Below are positions 8,123 to 17,252 of a stretch of DNA of 30,990 nucleotides, piece after piece. The notes under the pieces were generated by a model. It saw only the letters and a list, made by a program, of their open reading frames with translations, made no database searches and was not told where the DNA came from. A program made the position numbers and the translations under genes. The DNA comes from a virus. The DNA is taken from the IMG/VR virus record IMGVR_UViG_3300030118_004641, positions 1 to 30,990 of that record; one strand, 5' to 3'. Position 1 is the first letter of the stretch; every line of letters starts with the position of its first letter.

Positions 8123-11100
8123 ATGGCTACACCACAAACAATGGAAGAAGCAAAAGCAGAACTGCAAAGATTACAAAATGCTCTTGCCAATGGAGAAATT
8201 GATTTAGCAGAATATGGTCAGAAAGTTGGTCCTATTATTGGATTAATGAATACAGCTTTGCAACTTGAAACACAAATAGAAAGACCGATTGGTTTACAAA
8301 CAACTGAGTTAACTTTACAACAACCTGACCTAGAACGACAGGCAAAGTTTGCACAGTTACAACGTGAGACAGAGTTGGCTGCATTGGGTGGAGTAAAAGA
8401 AGATTTATCTGAGCAAGCAAAACGTGCTACAGAAAAAATAGAACGTGAGTTGTATCCCCAAAGGTTTGCAACAAAAGAATTTGATGAGCCTATATCACCG
8501 GCTGCTTTTGTAAGTAGAGTTCGAGATCCAGTCAAAGGTTTGGTTCGTGATGCAAAAACTGGAGAGTTACGAAAAGCAGGTTTTTTAGAACTTTTGGGTG
8601 AAGGTATAAAGCGACAGGTGTTACAAACTCCTAGATCAAAAGCCGAAATAGAAGAAGAATATGCTAGTCAACGTAGAAAGATGGCACAAGATCTAAAGAA
8701 ACGTGGTGTATCAAAAGAACGTATTACGGAACTATTAAGTAAATATGATACTTTTGGTGAAGATCCTTTATCTATTCTTGTAACAGAAGGTATTCCTTTG
8801 TTAGCTGAAGAAACAAAAAGATTAAAGGATTTTTTACCAGAAGCAAAAGATCCTATTACAAGTGGTATACGTGCTTTAGGAGAAACTTTTGAAAGAGATA
8901 GAATACAAGATGAAGAAAGAACACTTGTAGTAGAATCACCGTTTGAATGGGGTCTAAGAACTCTTACAAATAGTGGTAGTGCGGCTTTAGCACCTTTAAT
9001 AAAAGGTGCACAAGATATAGTTAGTACTATGACAGGAGCGCCAGTATCGACACGAAAAGGAGCAGGATATAAAAAAACTGAACGCGAAGAATTAGGCATG
9101 CAGTTTATTACAAACTTTTTATTAAATCAAGGTGTAATGTCGCAGCAACAGGCACAATTATTTCCTGCGGATGAAAATTATGATGGTCTTTTAAATATAG
9201 CAACACAAGGTTCTACCGGATCTGTTTTTATTACTGGTTTAGCAGGAGAGATAGGCGCTCCCATTACTGCATTAGGAGTTCCTTTTGAAGCATTAAAGTT
9301 AGTAAGAGGTGCAAAACGCCTTGCATCTAAACCTTTAAGATCAGCTAAATCTGTTCGCGCACAAAAAATTGGTAATGCTATCAATAATCCTATAGAATTT
9401 ATTCGATATAGTGGGCAACGTGCTGAAATTGATGCAGCTTTAAGAACTGCCGATGAAGGTCTTACTGCACAAAAATTGGAACAAGAAATAGTAGATCAAG
9501 GTGGTGTAATAAATAGATCTTCATTACGTGAAAAAGCAGCACAAAGAACAGGTGATATAGCAGGTTCTATCGCAGTTTTAAAAACAGCTGTAGAAATAGG
9601 AGAAAAACTAAAGGCACCTGCTATTGTTTTAGATAATCTTAAAGTCCCGCAATCATCATTTTTAAAGGGTTTCTTCGAGGGGAAACCTGCAATGCCAATT
9701 CAAACAGTAAAAGATAAAATAAAAAACTTAGAAACTAGATTTACAAACCTACCAAAAAAAGGTGATGAAATAGTTGTTCTTCGACGTGTGAATCAAGTGT
9801 CAGAAGATACACGAAATGTTATTACTAAACAAGATTTTAAACCTAAGACTGATGCAAAAATTATAGATAGAAATATAAAAAAAGCTAGATGGTTTAATGA
9901 AGATATTTGGAAAGCAGTAGAGGATAATGTTCCTTTTAATTTGTATAAGAAATGGGATAGAGGGCGTGATCTTACACTTAAAAGTTTTCAAACACCTTTA
10001 AATGTACAAGAAATAATTGAACTAGGTGATGTTTGGAAATCATTAGATAATGCAAAAGTTTGGGATACGATTCCTGATAATTTAAGAACATACAAGAATG
10101 TGTATGAATCTGTACGTGGTTCAGTGTCAGATGTTATGCGAGATAATTTTTTGCGTAATATACCTGACGATTTAATTTATGTTTCATCTGATGTTGCTGT
10201 TCCAATTAAAGCTATACAAAAACCTGAGTTTAATGTATATAAATCTGAGATACAAAAGAGTTTGCAGTTTACTCCTTCTTTAAAGGGTGAAGAAGTTGTA
10301 TATACTTTAAGTCCACAATCAATAAGTAATATAAACACAAGGACATTACGAACAGGTTTACAAGTACCACGTAATATTGATTTAACAAAACCGCTTACAC
10401 AGCTTGAGTTACAAACACTCACAAACGTTGTATCAAGTGATCTGGCTTTAGAGTTATTAGATGGTGTACGTTTAAAAACCGGAACTCTTACGTCACAAAT
10501 GGCCCTTATACCTTCGGGCACAGCTAGGCAAAATCTTATTGGCACAGGGACAACAAAGGGACAATTTCGATTAAAAGCAGCAGGTTTAGCAAATGCAATA
10601 CGTTTGATTATTAATGATGGATCTTTGGTAAAAAATATGAATGGTTCATTATTTTCAAATCTTTCAAATATGAAAAATAGTTTTTTTGCAGAAACAGGTA
10701 TCGGTTCTTCATTTTTGACACCTGGTTTGCAAAGGTTCTCAGATGACGTAAGAAGAGCACATAATGCAGCAATAGATCAAAGTCTACAAAGATATAAAGA
10801 TGCAGCTAGAAGCGCAAAGCCAGGCCAGGAAACGCAGGCATTTAATCAAGTCTTGTTAGAGGATTTGGATATTGGTGTTCAGCAATATATTACAAAATTA
10901 AATGAATCTACAATAAGAGAAAACAGAGCTATTTCAGATTTAGATATGTTTGTATTTTCAGATAAATCTCAAAAAACACAAAGAGTAAATGTTTTAAATA
11001 AAAAATATACATCTGAACAAGTGCGAGAATTTATGAAACAACAAAACATAGGTTCTACGTATGATGATTTATTAGACAATATAGAGTTTATTGAAGACAA

Positions 11101-14074
11101 TATGTCAGTTGTTATAGAAAACAATGCACGTATGCAGCAATGGAAAAAGTCTTTGGAAGATTTTTTTACATCTGGTCCAGTTAATAAGAATGAAAATAGA
11201 TTAAAGATAAAAGAAAAGTATATTCAATATGTAGAAGATTTAGTAAGGGTAGATAAGAGTGTACCTTTCTGGACACCTAATAATATACTTCCATTGACTA
11301 TTGAAAATTTTAAAGAAGTTATAGAGCTTATACGGACAAAAGACAATGTTTTACGAAAAGTTGGTTTGTCAAATATAAAAACTTTAAAAAGGTTTGAACA
11401 AGAGTATTTTGTTCTTCCGCTTCTTGCACGTTCTTTTGAAATAAGAAGATTGCAAAATATGCAAGAATCAATAGATGTTTTAATAAATGAAAGTCCTGAT
11501 ATTTTTTTAGATCTTCGTCGAGCAACAAATGATAATCCAGGTCTTAAAAATACTGAAAATCTTGTCGATAAACTTGAAGATAGTATAAATGAAACTTTAG
11601 AATTATCAGTAAGGGAAGACATTATATCTCAAGATTCTGTCAATATAATTGCACATCAGATAAAAGAGATCTTATTTGATGGTTTAGCAAGAGATATATG
11701 GACAAACAGCAGTAGAGATGTACAAAAACTTTTTATCAAAAACTATTTAGATAAAATGATTTTAGATAAAACACCAGTTGTTTTAGATATGGATCGTTTT
11801 ATTATGAATTTATATGATAATGGTATTTTAAAAAGTAAAACTTTTGCTAGGATAGATAATCAATTTCAAAAGATATTTGAAAAAATAGAAGAAGGTTTTG
11901 TAAATAAGTTTAGTGAGTTGAAACAAAATGTAAATAGTAAAGAAGCTATTGACCAACTTCTTAGACAAAACAAAATAATACAAGATTTACAAGAAAATTT
12001 GCCACAAATTTTTGAGTCTGCAAAACTTGATTATTTACGTGGTTTAACTTTGGGTACTGATGGTATATACGATAGTTTGTTTGGACAGCAACTTGATATA
12101 ATAAATAGATACTTTGCTCAATATGGTGCAAATAGTGAATCATTAGCTTATGCAGTAACAAATATGTCACCAAGGTTTGAATATATTGGTTCACAAAACA
12201 TAGGTTTAATCTATGGAATCGATATGCAAAAGCAAATAGATAATGTTTTAGAAATAGTAAATGGGAGTTCGACATCTGATTTAAGTAAATACATTGAGAC
12301 ACTAGCAAATTACAAACAAAAAAGTCCTACAACAAATACAATTGATTATATATTTTATTATCTGCATGAGGGCCTTGCTCTTACAAGACGTTGGGCAATT
12401 GCAAATATGTTAGGTGGTGTTATTGATATGTCACTTCGATATTTTTCTACTAATACTTTTACACAACCCGCTATATATTTAACTACCTTAGGTGCAAGAG
12501 AAACAAAAGCAGGAAGTTTTGCAAAGTTTACCGGTATAAGTTTTACTGGTGGGCTTACAGCATTAACAGAAAAACCAAGAGTTAGTTTATTTGAAACTTT
12601 ATCTAATCAAAAGTTTTCTACTGGCGTAAAAAGTAATCAGTTTTTATATGCACCAGCAGATAAAGTAATAATCAAAGCATCACCAGGGGGTGCAATACGA
12701 GATTTTACAGCAGGTGAATTAAGAGATTTAATGCAACAATATAATGTTGAATATAGTAGAGCAGATATAGATTTTTTTGATACACAGTTTCAGCGTTTTC
12801 TCATAGATGTAAAGTTAAATCCTGATGGATCTTCAAGATATGGTTCTAAACCGTTTAAAATTTCAGGTAGTATAGCAAAAAGATTATGGGATAATTTATC
12901 ACCAAGTAGAAGAAATATATTTACTGAGCTTAATAAAATACAAGATTCACAATTGCGTAGATATGTTTTTATAGAATCTTTAGAATCTGGTGAAACGATT
13001 GCACAAGCTGCAGATAAAGCTAGTCGTTCTATTCTTAATTATGGTTCATTGACAGATACTGAAAGAAAATACATTTTACCATATATTTATTTTTATTCTT
13101 TTGCTCGAACAATGGGTGCAGAAGTAATTAATTCTTTTGCTCGATACGCAACCACCGGCAATAATATACCATTTAGAGTTTTACAGATACAAAATGCAAT
13201 TAATAAACAAGTTGCAGAAGATTATGTAGACCAACAAGATTCATTGAAAAAAAGATTCTTTAATATATATATTGGAACAACTGATGGTGTAGATTTATAT
13301 GCTGGCGGTATGATGAACCCACAAGTTGATATGTTTGATAATTTGTGTCGAGCTTCATTAGTAATGATGTCCGGTGCATTTGAAACTGATCCTAGAATAG
13401 TTGAACAAGAAAATTTAATTTCAAGGCTTGCACAATCATTGATGAATGTTGGATCATCTGGATTAGAAAATTTTGCACGTGGTAATCCTTTTCTAGGTTT
13501 GGTTCTTGATAATCTTGAGGCACAAAAAACTGGAAGACCGATTCCTTTTCCTCAAGAACTTATTATTGATGCAGAGATAACAGGAAGATTGCCTGAACTT
13601 ATTAAGATGTATGGGTTGGAAGAAAGAAAATATAAAACACCTGGCAGAGCAATAAGTTTTCAAGGTAAGTACTATGATTTTCCACGAACAAAAAAGGGGT
13701 TGGAAAAATATAGTGAGTATCTTATTCATAGAGCGTTAGGTCTTACAGCTTTCAATATGATTGCGTATAGGGGTGGTTATTTGGCTGCACAATCAAGGGG
13801 TCAAAAGGAAAGAACAAAAGCTAATATCTATGCTCAAGAAGATCTAACTATTATTGATCCTAATGATCCATCCAAAACAATTGTTATTAAAGATTTTACT
13901 TCTTTTGCTAAATCTATTGGACGAGGTGATCAAACACTTTCACCAAATCTTCTTTATACATTTTATCGTTTGGGACAAACTCCAATGAAAAGTGTACCTG
14001 TTGAACAAGTAGAAGAAAGAATCTTACGTAATATAAATAGAACATTAAAAGATAAGTTACCTAAAAAGGAATAG
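8123..14074 (+). CDS. Giant internal virion / ejection protein (gp16-like)
   Basis: With 1983 aa this is the largest gene, covering about 19% of the genome. It is mostly alpha-helical and charged, without cysteine-rich or repeat regions. An N-terminal coiled coil (1-100) is followed by a hydrophobic Gly/Ala-containing segment near 335-400 and many helical stretches. The C-terminal part contains YILPYIYFYSFARTMGAEV (about 1650-1670). Its position after gp14- and gp15-like genes makes it the counterpart of T7 gp16, which forms the trans-envelope conduit during DNA entry. I could not find the N-terminal lytic transglycosylase motif of T7 gp16, so peptidoglycan cleavage here is unproven. It starts one base after the previous stop (TGACATG). 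Confidence 0.65.
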   Translation: MATPQTMEEAKAELQRLQNALANGEIDLAEYGQKVGPIIGLMNTALQLETQIERPIGLQTTELTLQQPDLERQAKFAQLQRETELAALGGVKEDLSEQAKRATEKIERELYPQRFATKEFDEPISPAAFVSRVRDPVKGLVRDAKTGELRKAGFLELLGEGIKRQVLQTPRSKAEIEEEYASQRRKMAQDLKKRGVSKERITELLSKYDTFGEDPLSILVTEGIPLLAEETKRLKDFLPEAKDPITSGIRALGETFERDRIQDEERTLVVESPFEWGLRTLTNSGSAALAPLIKGAQDIVSTMTGAPVSTRKGAGYKKTEREELGMQFITNFLLNQGVMSQQQAQLFPADENYDGLLNIATQGSTGSVFITGLAGEIGAPITALGVPFEALKLVRGAKRLASKPLRSAKSVRAQKIGNAINNPIEFIRYSGQRAEIDAALRTADEGLTAQKLEQEIVDQGGVINRSSLREKAAQRTGDIAGSIAVLKTAVEIGEKLKAPAIVLDNLKVPQSSFLKGFFEGKPAMPIQTVKDKIKNLETRFTNLPKKGDEIVVLRRVNQVSEDTRNVITKQDFKPKTDAKIIDRNIKKARWFNEDIWKAVEDNVPFNLYKKWDRGRDLTLKSFQTPLNVQEIIELGDVWKSLDNAKVWDTIPDNLRTYKNVYESVRGSVSDVMRDNFLRNIPDDLIYVSSDVAVPIKAIQKPEFNVYKSEIQKSLQFTPSLKGEEVVYTLSPQSISNINTRTLRTGLQVPRNIDLTKPLTQLELQTLTNVVSSDLALELLDGVRLKTGTLTSQMALIPSGTARQNLIGTGTTKGQFRLKAAGLANAIRLIINDGSLVKNMNGSLFSNLSNMKNSFFAETGIGSSFLTPGLQRFSDDVRRAHNAAIDQSLQRYKDAARSAKPGQETQAFNQVLLEDLDIGVQQYITKLNESTIRENRAISDLDMFVFSDKSQKTQRVNVLNKKYTSEQVREFMKQQNIGSTYDDLLDNIEFIEDNMSVVIENNARMQQWKKSLEDFFTSGPVNKNENRLKIKEKYIQYVEDLVRVDKSVPFWTPNNILPLTIENFKEVIELIRTKDNVLRKVGLSNIKTLKRFEQEYFVLPLLARSFEIRRLQNMQESIDVLINESPDIFLDLRRATNDNPGLKNTENLVDKLEDSINETLELSVREDIISQDSVNIIAHQIKEILFDGLARDIWTNSSRDVQKLFIKNYLDKMILDKTPVVLDMDRFIMNLYDNGILKSKTFARIDNQFQKIFEKIEEGFVNKFSELKQNVNSKEAIDQLLRQNKIIQDLQENLPQIFESAKLDYLRGLTLGTDGIYDSLFGQQLDIINRYFAQYGANSESLAYAVTNMSPRFEYIGSQNIGLIYGIDMQKQIDNVLEIVNGSSTSDLSKYIETLANYKQKSPTTNTIDYIFYYLHEGLALTRRWAIANMLGGVIDMSLRYFSTNTFTQPAIYLTTLGARETKAGSFAKFTGISFTGGLTALTEKPRVSLFETLSNQKFSTGVKSNQFLYAPADKVIIKASPGGAIRDFTAGELRDLMQQYNVEYSRADIDFFDTQFQRFLIDVKLNPDGSSRYGSKPFKISGSIAKRLWDNLSPSRRNIFTELNKIQDSQLRRYVFIESLESGETIAQAADKASRSILNYGSLTDTERKYILPYIYFYSFARTMGAEVINSFARYATTGNNIPFRVLQIQNAINKQVAEDYVDQQDSLKKRFFNIYIGTTDGVDLYAGGMMNPQVDMFDNLCRASLVMMSGAFETDPRIVEQENLISRLAQSLMNVGSSGLENFARGNPFLGLVLDNLEAQKTGRPIPFPQELIIDAEITGRLPELIKMYGLEERKYKTPGRAISFQGKYYDFPRTKKGLEKYSEYLIHRALGLTAFNMIAYRGGYLAAQSRGQKERTKANIYAQEDLTIIDPNDPSKTIVIKDFTSFAKSIGRGDQTLSPNLLYTFYRLGQTPMKSVPVEQVEERILRNINRTLKDKLPKKE

Positions 14075-14075
14075 T

Positions 14076-14456
14076 ATGCAGCATTACAAGTTAGAAGAAT
14101 CTTTTGATGAAGAAATAGGAACATCTTATGTTGGATTTAATCTATTACCTACGGTAAGAGGTTTTCGTGCTTATCCAACATTAACAGGTACACTATCGGC
14201 ATTATGGATTTATGGCGATACATTGAGTGGTGCAAATAGTCTTACTGTACGTATTACAGAAGATGAAGATGGTGACAAGTGTATTATTGGCGATACTCAA
14301 GTAGGTTTGGCAGCAGGTATTACAACTACAACAATGACCAGTAGTGTGATTAGAATAGAAATAGATGTAGCTGATACATGGCCTACAACAGTTTGGGTGA
14401 AAACTGATGCAGGAACTTTAAATATAAAACATGTGAAGATTACTTGGAGAGTATAG
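14076..14456 (+). CDS. Small beta-rich virion protein, unrecognised
   Basis: A 126-aa protein with alternating beta-type sequence (GTLSALWIYGDTLSGANSLTVRITEDEDGDKC, written here only as a composition note on residues 39-70) and no recognised motif. It follows the large ejection protein by one base and abuts the next small gene. Together with the following two genes it seems to form a tail-fibre or fibre-tip group placed just before the second terminator. It may be a fibre subunit or a decoration. Confidence 0.55.
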   Translation: MQHYKLEESFDEEIGTSYVGFNLLPTVRGFRAYPTLTGTLSALWIYGDTLSGANSLTVRITEDEDGDKCIIGDTQVGLAAGITTTTMTSSVIRIEIDVADTWPTTVWVKTDAGTLNIKHVKITWRV

Positions 14457-14723
14457 ATGAAAAGTAATATAAACGCTTTTGCTAATTCGTTTGGTATTTT
14501 TGGTTTTGAGACTATTTCAGATGATTTAAGTACACAAATAGATGGTGTTTCACAGACTTTTGTCACTAGTACAACGTTTAATACAGACAGTTTAGTGGTA
14601 TATTTCAATGGAGTAAGACAAAGAACAGGGATTGAAATCACTATTCTAAATGCTCGAACATTCACAACACAATTTTTACCTGTTACTGGTACAACATTAG
14701 TAGCAGTGTATTTACCGCTATAG
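14457..14723 (+). CDS. Small fibre-tip-like protein with NGV motif
   Basis: An 88-aa protein whose ATG follows the previous stop without a gap. The C-terminal half (about 30-88) has the pattern VSQTFVTSTTF...LVVYFNGVRQRTG...VAVYLPL, a compact beta domain found at the ends of phage fibre proteins. The C-terminus of the next gene has the equivalent VAVYRNGVLLKQ...LYVIRYW. I infer a small fibre-associated or tip protein; function is unproven. Confidence 0.5.
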   Translation: MKSNINAFANSFGIFGFETISDDLSTQIDGVSQTFVTSTTFNTDSLVVYFNGVRQRTGIEITILNARTFTTQFLPVTGTTLVAVYLPL

Positions 14724-14731
14724 GAGATAAC

Positions 14732-15601
14732 ATGGCAGTACAATTAGTAGGCGGTCAATTAATCGATTCGATTATTACCGAAAGTAAATTAGCAAATGGT
14801 TCAGTTGCATTTGCTAAATTAAAAACATCAGATGTCACTACAAATCTTTCTGTGTCTGCAGGAGCATCTGAACTTGCAACAGCAGCAGCAATTCAAGCAG
14901 CAATCAATGCTGCAATACCTGATACATTTCAAGGTGGCAATGGTATTGAGATTGATGCATCTGGTAATCCAGATGTTATTAATGTTGATCTTGCTTCAAA
15001 TCCGGGATTGCAATTCACTTCAAATAAACTAGATCTTAAAGTAAAAGCTGAGTCTGGTGGATCTATTACAAAAGATGCAGATGGTATTTATATTGCAGAT
15101 GGTGCTATTGCTAATGATAAACTTGCAAACAATACAATTTCTGGTATTGCTCTTGGTTCTAATCTTGCAAACTTAAGTGCAGGTAATGGTCTGCAAATGA
15201 CTGCATATAATGGTGGTACAGCAGTTAGCGATCTAACTGTAAAATTGGATGGTTCTACACTTGCAAAAGGGCCAGATGGTCTGAAAGTACAGAATGGTGG
15301 TATTGGATCTGGACAAATAGCTGATGGTGCTGTTACTAAACAAAAGGTATCATTTGCCCCACAACTGGATATGCCAACTATTTCGAATGGACAACTATCA
15401 TATAACTTGACTGAACAAGTACCAGCAGGGTGGGAAACTGGGGTTGCTGTCTATCGTAATGGTGTATTGTTAAAGCAGGTAGAAAGCTCACCAAGTGATC
15501 TTGATGAATATACTGCATCACAATCTGGTTCAAATACAGTAGTTACGTTTGGTGCACAACCTTCGACAACTGATTTGTACGTTATTCGTTACTGGGCATA
15601 A
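14732..15601 (+). CDS. Tail fibre protein with Gly/Asn-rich beta repeats
   Basis: A 289-aa protein with AGGAGATAAC upstream of its ATG. Residues 1-110 contain short repeats of the form 'D-x-I/S-I-T-x-x-K-L-A-N-G-S', again at about 125-140 (GAIANDKLANNTISG) and 190-205 (GGIGSGQIADGAV). This is typical of trimeric fibre shafts. The last 65 residues form a cap domain with VAVYRNGVLLKQ and LYVIRYWA. It is the last gene before a strong terminator. It is probably the host-contacting fibre or a fibre domain; the modest length suggests it attaches through another appendage. Confidence 0.65.
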   Translation: MAVQLVGGQLIDSIITESKLANGSVAFAKLKTSDVTTNLSVSAGASELATAAAIQAAINAAIPDTFQGGNGIEIDASGNPDVINVDLASNPGLQFTSNKLDLKVKAESGGSITKDADGIYIADGAIANDKLANNTISGIALGSNLANLSAGNGLQMTAYNGGTAVSDLTVKLDGSTLAKGPDGLKVQNGGIGSGQIADGAVTKQKVSFAPQLDMPTISNGQLSYNLTEQVPAGWETGVAVYRNGVLLKQVESSPSDLDEYTASQSGSNTVVTFGAQPSTTDLYVIRYWA

Positions 15602-15614
15602 ATGATTCTTAAGT

Positions 15615-15649
15615 CCTTCCTCATTATAATGGGGAAGGCATTTTTTTTT
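15615..15649 (+). terminator. Rho-independent terminator after the tail fibre gene
   Basis: A near-perfect hairpin (CCTTCCTCAT at 615-624 of this kilobase paired with ATGGGGAAGG at 629-638, one T-G wobble, tiny loop) is followed by nine T residues (15641-15649). It lies 14 bp after the fibre stop codon, separating the structural genes from the lysis/accessory cluster. The hairpin overlaps the upstream in-frame ATG of the next frame, which argues that this gene starts at 15659 instead. Confidence 0.85.
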
Positions 15650-15658
15650 GGGGCAAAG

Positions 15659-15889
15659 ATGGACAAAGAAAAAATAATTAATTTAGTTCTTGGTCAGGGT
15701 GGCGCAACTGTTTTAGCATGTATTGCTTTATGGTATATTAGTCAGCTGTATGTAGATCAAATTAAAATTATGATGGAGAAATGCGATGGTGATCGTGTTA
15801 TGTATCAAATGAATATTGAAAAGTTATCTGCAAAATTGGATGATATATCTACAGATGTAAAAGTAATTAGAAATGCCCAAACCGATTAA
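15659..15889 (+). CDS. Candidate holin (one transmembrane segment plus coiled coil)
   Basis: A 76-aa protein from ATG 15659. The frame can be extended to 15602, but that part is the terminator hairpin and has no ribosome site; a GGGG lies 5 nt before 15659. Residues about 12-32 (GQGGATVLACIALWYISQLY) form one hydrophobic segment, followed by a charged helical tail (about 40-76) with coiled-coil spacing. This matches the plan of small BhlA/UviB-like or other one-TM holins, and the amidase lies 650 bp downstream. No sequence motif proves it; a spanin or virion membrane protein is an alternative. Confidence 0.5.
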   Translation: MDKEKIINLVLGQGGATVLACIALWYISQLYVDQIKIMMEKCDGDRVMYQMNIEKLSAKLDDISTDVKVIRNAQTD

Positions 15890-16184
15890 TAAAAAAAATA
15901 TGAAATGCAATCGCCCTAGAGCTTTGAGAAAGGGTGAAGCAGGTTATGGAAAAAAAAAGAAAGTGGTTCTTGGATGCAAGTCTGGTCGACAAAAACTAAT
16001 TAAATATGGTGCAAAAGGATACGAGCATAACTATTCTGATTCAGCAAAGAAATCATTTAGAGCAAGACACAGATGTAGTAGCAAGTCAGATCCTACAACG
16101 GCAGGGTATTGGGCTTGTAAAGATCTTTGGCCACGTGGGAAAAAAACAAAAAGACCTAGTGCAAAGAAGAAGACGGGAAGATAA
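15873..16184 (+). CDS. Small basic Cys-bearing protein (marine virus family)
   Basis: A 103-aa, very basic protein overlapping the candidate holin by 17 bp; a second in-frame ATG at 15900 would shorten it by nine residues. Key pattern: CNRPRALRKGE near the start, CKSGRQKLIKYGAKGYEHNY (about 36-55), then SFRARHRC and TAGYWACKDLW with conserved cysteines. I remember closely similar FRARHKC...ARYWxCKxLW proteins from cyanophages and algal viruses, where the function is unknown. The Lys/Arg-rich tail suggests nucleic acid binding or packaging with the DNA. This recollection was not checked. Confidence 0.6.
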   Translation: MPKPINKKNMKCNRPRALRKGEAGYGKKKKVVLGCKSGRQKLIKYGAKGYEHNYSDSAKKSFRARHRCSSKSDPTTAGYWACKDLWPRGKKTKRPSAKKKTGR

Positions 16185-16185
16185 A

Positions 16186-16368
16186 ATGGGTTGTGGTTGT
16201 AAAAATAATATGTCTAACAAATTTGGAGGTACAATGTACGGAAAAAAAAGTAAACGAATGGTAAATAAAAAAGAACAAAAAGCATATAGTTCTACGAAAG
16301 TAAGAAAGGGTGGACCCAAAAAACCTTCTGTAAAGGGGTTTCGTGGGTATACATATAGGGATATATAA
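16186..16368 (+). CDS. Small basic protein with MGCGCK N-terminus
   Basis: A 60-aa basic, Gly/Lys-rich protein. The ATG at 16186 follows a GGGAAG ribosome-site-like run by a few bases and comes one base after the previous stop. The N-terminal MGCGCK has two cysteines right after the start, and the remainder is Lys/Arg/Gly with a PKKPSVKGFRGYTYRD ending. Family not recognised. It belongs to a run of small basic genes and ends with a one-base overlap (TAATG) with the next gene. Confidence 0.55.
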   Translation: MGCGCKNNMSNKFGGTMYGKKSKRMVNKKEQKAYSSTKVRKGGPKKPSVKGFRGYTYRDI

Positions 16369-16550
16369 TGCCAAAGATAGATATAACACCTGCATCATGG
16401 GTGCAAATTTTTGCACTTATTGGAAAACTCGTCAACTATGCACAAGGTGGTTTTACAGCAAAGGAAAAAGAAGAACTTGTAAAAGATCTTTTGGCTGTAT
16501 TGGGTGTCCTTGCTAATGATATTGGTGAAGATTTTAATGCCCAAAGGTAA
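16368..16550 (+). CDS. Small helical protein, unrecognised
   Basis: A 60-aa protein with an amphipathic N-terminal helix (about 10-26, WVQIFALIGKLVNYAQGG) and a second helix (about 30-54). It overlaps the upstream stop by one base and the amidase start (16537) by 14 bp, so it is cotranscribed with lysis genes. The hydrophobic face could suggest membrane association, even an alternative holin or antiholin, but nothing in the sequence decides this. Confidence 0.5.
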   Translation: MPKIDITPASWVQIFALIGKLVNYAQGGFTAKEKEELVKDLLAVLGVLANDIGEDFNAQR

Positions 16551-16965
16551 ACGAAATATACGAAAAATAATTTTGCATCATAGTGCAAGTCCGGTTGCTA
16601 CAACTGTAGAACAAATAAATCAATGGCACCTTGACAGAGGCTGGTCGGGCATTGGTTATCACTATGTTTGTGTAGAAGATGGAAGTATTAAAAAGGGTAG
16701 AAACATTAATCGAATAGGTGCACATACGAAAGGACAAAACAAGGATAGTATTGGTGTGTGTATCACAGGCAACTTCCAAGATTATCATTGTCCGAAACCA
16801 CGTTTTGATAAGCTGATGTCTTTTATACAAAAGCTTATTGATAAACATAGTCTTTCATGGAATGATGTTTACTATCATCAGCAATTTGGAAACACGTTGT
16901 GTTGCGGTTTTTTCCTGATTGAGCAGTTAAAACAATACCTTAAAGGAAAAAAGGGTTCATGCTAA
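16537..16965 (+). CDS. N-acetylmuramoyl-L-alanine amidase (endolysin, T7 lysozyme/PGRP type)
   Basis: A 142-aa zinc amidase that cuts the bond between N-acetylmuramic acid and L-alanine in peptidoglycan. The start at 16537 has GGTGAAG at 16524-16530; the frame runs upstream to 16504 without a ribosome site. Motifs match amidase-2: IILHHSA (zinc ligand His14), GIGYHYV (Tyr41), GVCITGNF and YYHQQFGNTLCCG (His114, Cys122 ligands). T7 lysozyme Lys128 is replaced here by Thr120, as in active animal PGRP amidases. No signal peptide is visible, so export should depend on a holin. T7 lysozyme also inhibits phage RNA polymerase, but this genome encodes none. Overlaps the HTH gene by 7 bp. Confidence 0.9.
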   Translation: MPKGKRNIRKIILHHSASPVATTVEQINQWHLDRGWSGIGYHYVCVEDGSIKKGRNINRIGAHTKGQNKDSIGVCITGNFQDYHCPKPRFDKLMSFIQKLIDKHSLSWNDVYYHQQFGNTLCCGFFLIEQLKQYLKGKKGSC

Positions 16966-17252
16966 AAGTATTTTTAAAGAATCATATTAATCATGGTGAA
17001 TTAAAAAAGATAGCTATTCGTGCAGGTATACATCAGAACAGTGTATACGCATGGGTAAAAGGAAGAAACCAACCATCAGTTGTTTCATTAATCTGGTTCT
17101 TCCGTGCTTTATCAGAGATAAAAAAAAAAGACTATGTTATACTTTGGATAGAATACTTATTTACCTTAGAAGGAAGTAGAAATGCCCAACAAGATGTACA
17201 GCAATGGCTTGAAAAACAAAAAGAAGAATATGCCAAAAAAGATAAACAGTAA
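16959..17252 (+). CDS. Helix-turn-helix (XRE/Cro-like) DNA-binding protein
   Basis: A 97-aa protein with an HTH at about residues 14-40 (LKKIAIRAGIHQNSVYAWVKGRNQP): the first helix, a turn at AGIHQ, the recognition helix SVYAWVKG and the RNQPS tail typical of Cro/CI-type domains. A hydrophobic helix (about 44-65) and a charged C-terminal helix may dimerise. It overlaps the amidase stop by 7 bp. It is the only HTH regulator visible outside the small terminase, so it may bind the operator arrays at 22,520-22,936, although its target is not known. Confidence 0.65.
   Translation: MLKVFLKNHINHGELKKIAIRAGIHQNSVYAWVKGRNQPSVVSLIWFFRALSEIKKKDYVILWIEYLFTLEGSRNAQQDVQQWLEKQKEEYAKKDKQ

Noticed and set aside
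10177-10545. 122-codon minus-strand frame inside the ejection protein gene
   Set aside because: It is a shadow of the + strand gene, without a ribosome site or recognisable domain; similar shadows occur throughout.
15602-15658. Longer start for the candidate holin at ATG 15602, which would add a second hydrophobic segment
   Set aside because: The extension is the terminator hairpin plus its T-run and has no ribosome site; ATG 15659 is better placed.
16086-16319. Minus-strand hydrophobic frames over the basic protein genes (also 17166-17573)
   Set aside because: Antisense of Lys-rich codons gives Phe/Leu-rich frames; these apparent membrane proteins are artefacts.
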